Of a DNA stretch of 14,308 bases, positions 14,112-14,308 are shown piece after piece (position 1 is the stretch's first letter; each line of letters starts with the position of its first letter). Below the pieces are notes generated by a model. It saw only the letters and a program-made list of their open reading frames with translations. It did no database searches and had not been told where the DNA came from. Location: positions 1 through 14,308 of the forward strand of contig DATLRE010000093.1 of assembly GCA_035534835.1 (NCBI GenBank), in the 5' to 3' direction. This DNA comes from Bog-756 sp035534835. Lineage in GTDB: Bacteria > Actinomycetota > Acidimicrobiia > Acidimicrobiales > RAAP-2. The position numbers and the translations under genes were made by a program.

Positions 14112-14308
14112 GCCTGGTCATCGGCTGTTGAACGGCAAACCTGGAACTAAATGACGGAGCAACGCCCCCAGATGGCCTGCATCGGGAGCATTCGGGACCT
14201 TTGTACCTCAGCCACTGCTCCGGATCGGTGCCTATGCCCAGGAGTACGGGGCACACCACCATCGTCGGACTTGCGTCCCCGATGTGCCTGGTTGGGGGCA
14301 GGCACTAG
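14112..14308. other. Upstream region of the glycosyltransferase gene with a 7-bp inverted repeat
   Basis: No supportable gene in the last 197 nt. GTGCCTG (14284-14290) and CAGGCAC (14299-14305) form a 7-bp stem with an 8-nt G-rich loop. No clear promoter or strong ribosome site for the glycosyltransferase is visible. A hairpin GGAC-GCAA-GTCC can form on the minus strand around 14271-14281. Confidence 0.5.

Noticed and set aside
14132..14175. GGCAAACC followed by GACGGAGCAACGCC, similar to parts of the c-di-GMP-I riboswitch
   Set aside because: On the plus strand, opposite to the c-di-GMP-dependent glycosyltransferase, and the bases between cannot form the required P2 stem or tetraloop.
1..14308. 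CRISPR array or insertion sequence
   Set aside because: No regularly spaced direct repeats of 20-40 nt and no transposase-like translation seen on either strand.

Overview
The window looks like a chromosomal segment of a high-GC actinobacterium, plausibly an Acidimicrobiia-type lineage. This is inferred from the very GC-rich coding sequence with G/C third positions, GTG starts, leaderless-looking promoters and the order ppdK-dnaG-rpoD. No 16S or other phylogenetic marker is present, so the lineage is only a suggestion.

Left part (1-9300), housekeeping, extremely GC-rich: the 3' end of a pyruvate phosphate dikinase gene with an unusual Lys/Ala tail; the primase gene dnaG; the primary sigma factor gene rpoD, coupled to dnaG by an ATGA overlap; and, convergent with rpoD and sharing a CTAG stop overlap, a minus-strand pair made of a PrmC/HemK-like methyltransferase and a small membrane-anchored protein of unknown function. 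A tRNA-Asn, a 46-residue Cys-rich zinc-ribbon-like protein and a MacB/LolD-type ABC exporter (ATPase plus duplicated FtsX-type permease) follow on the plus strand.

Middle (9450-12190), accessory: a tRNA with a CAU anticodon is immediately followed by a tyrosine integrase gene that has lost its C-terminal catalytic box. A second small CxxC protein starts exactly at the stop of the broken integrase frame. Next, on the minus strand, is a two-gene cassette with a 4-bp overlap: an XRE-family HTH protein and an AbiEii-like nucleotidyltransferase, with a palindrome over the promoter. This has the architecture of a type II/IV-like toxin-antitoxin module. The bases here are visibly less GC-rich than in the left part. 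The layout fits a decayed integrative element at a tRNA. A gene-free stretch of about 380 bp holds three hairpin-forming inverted repeats.

Right part (12192-14111): a minus-strand BcsA-like processive family 2 glycosyltransferase with an intact C-terminal PilZ (c-di-GMP) motif, standing alone without other cellulose synthase genes in the window. The last 197 bases hold only its upstream region and a 7-bp inverted repeat.

The best candidates for something new are: the PrmC paralogue whose NPPY-type motif has lost its Asn and which seems to start at a CTG; the remnant tRNA island with its coupled zinc-knuckle protein and TA-like pair; and the structured intergenic element at 11960-12090. None can be shown to be a new system from sequence alone.
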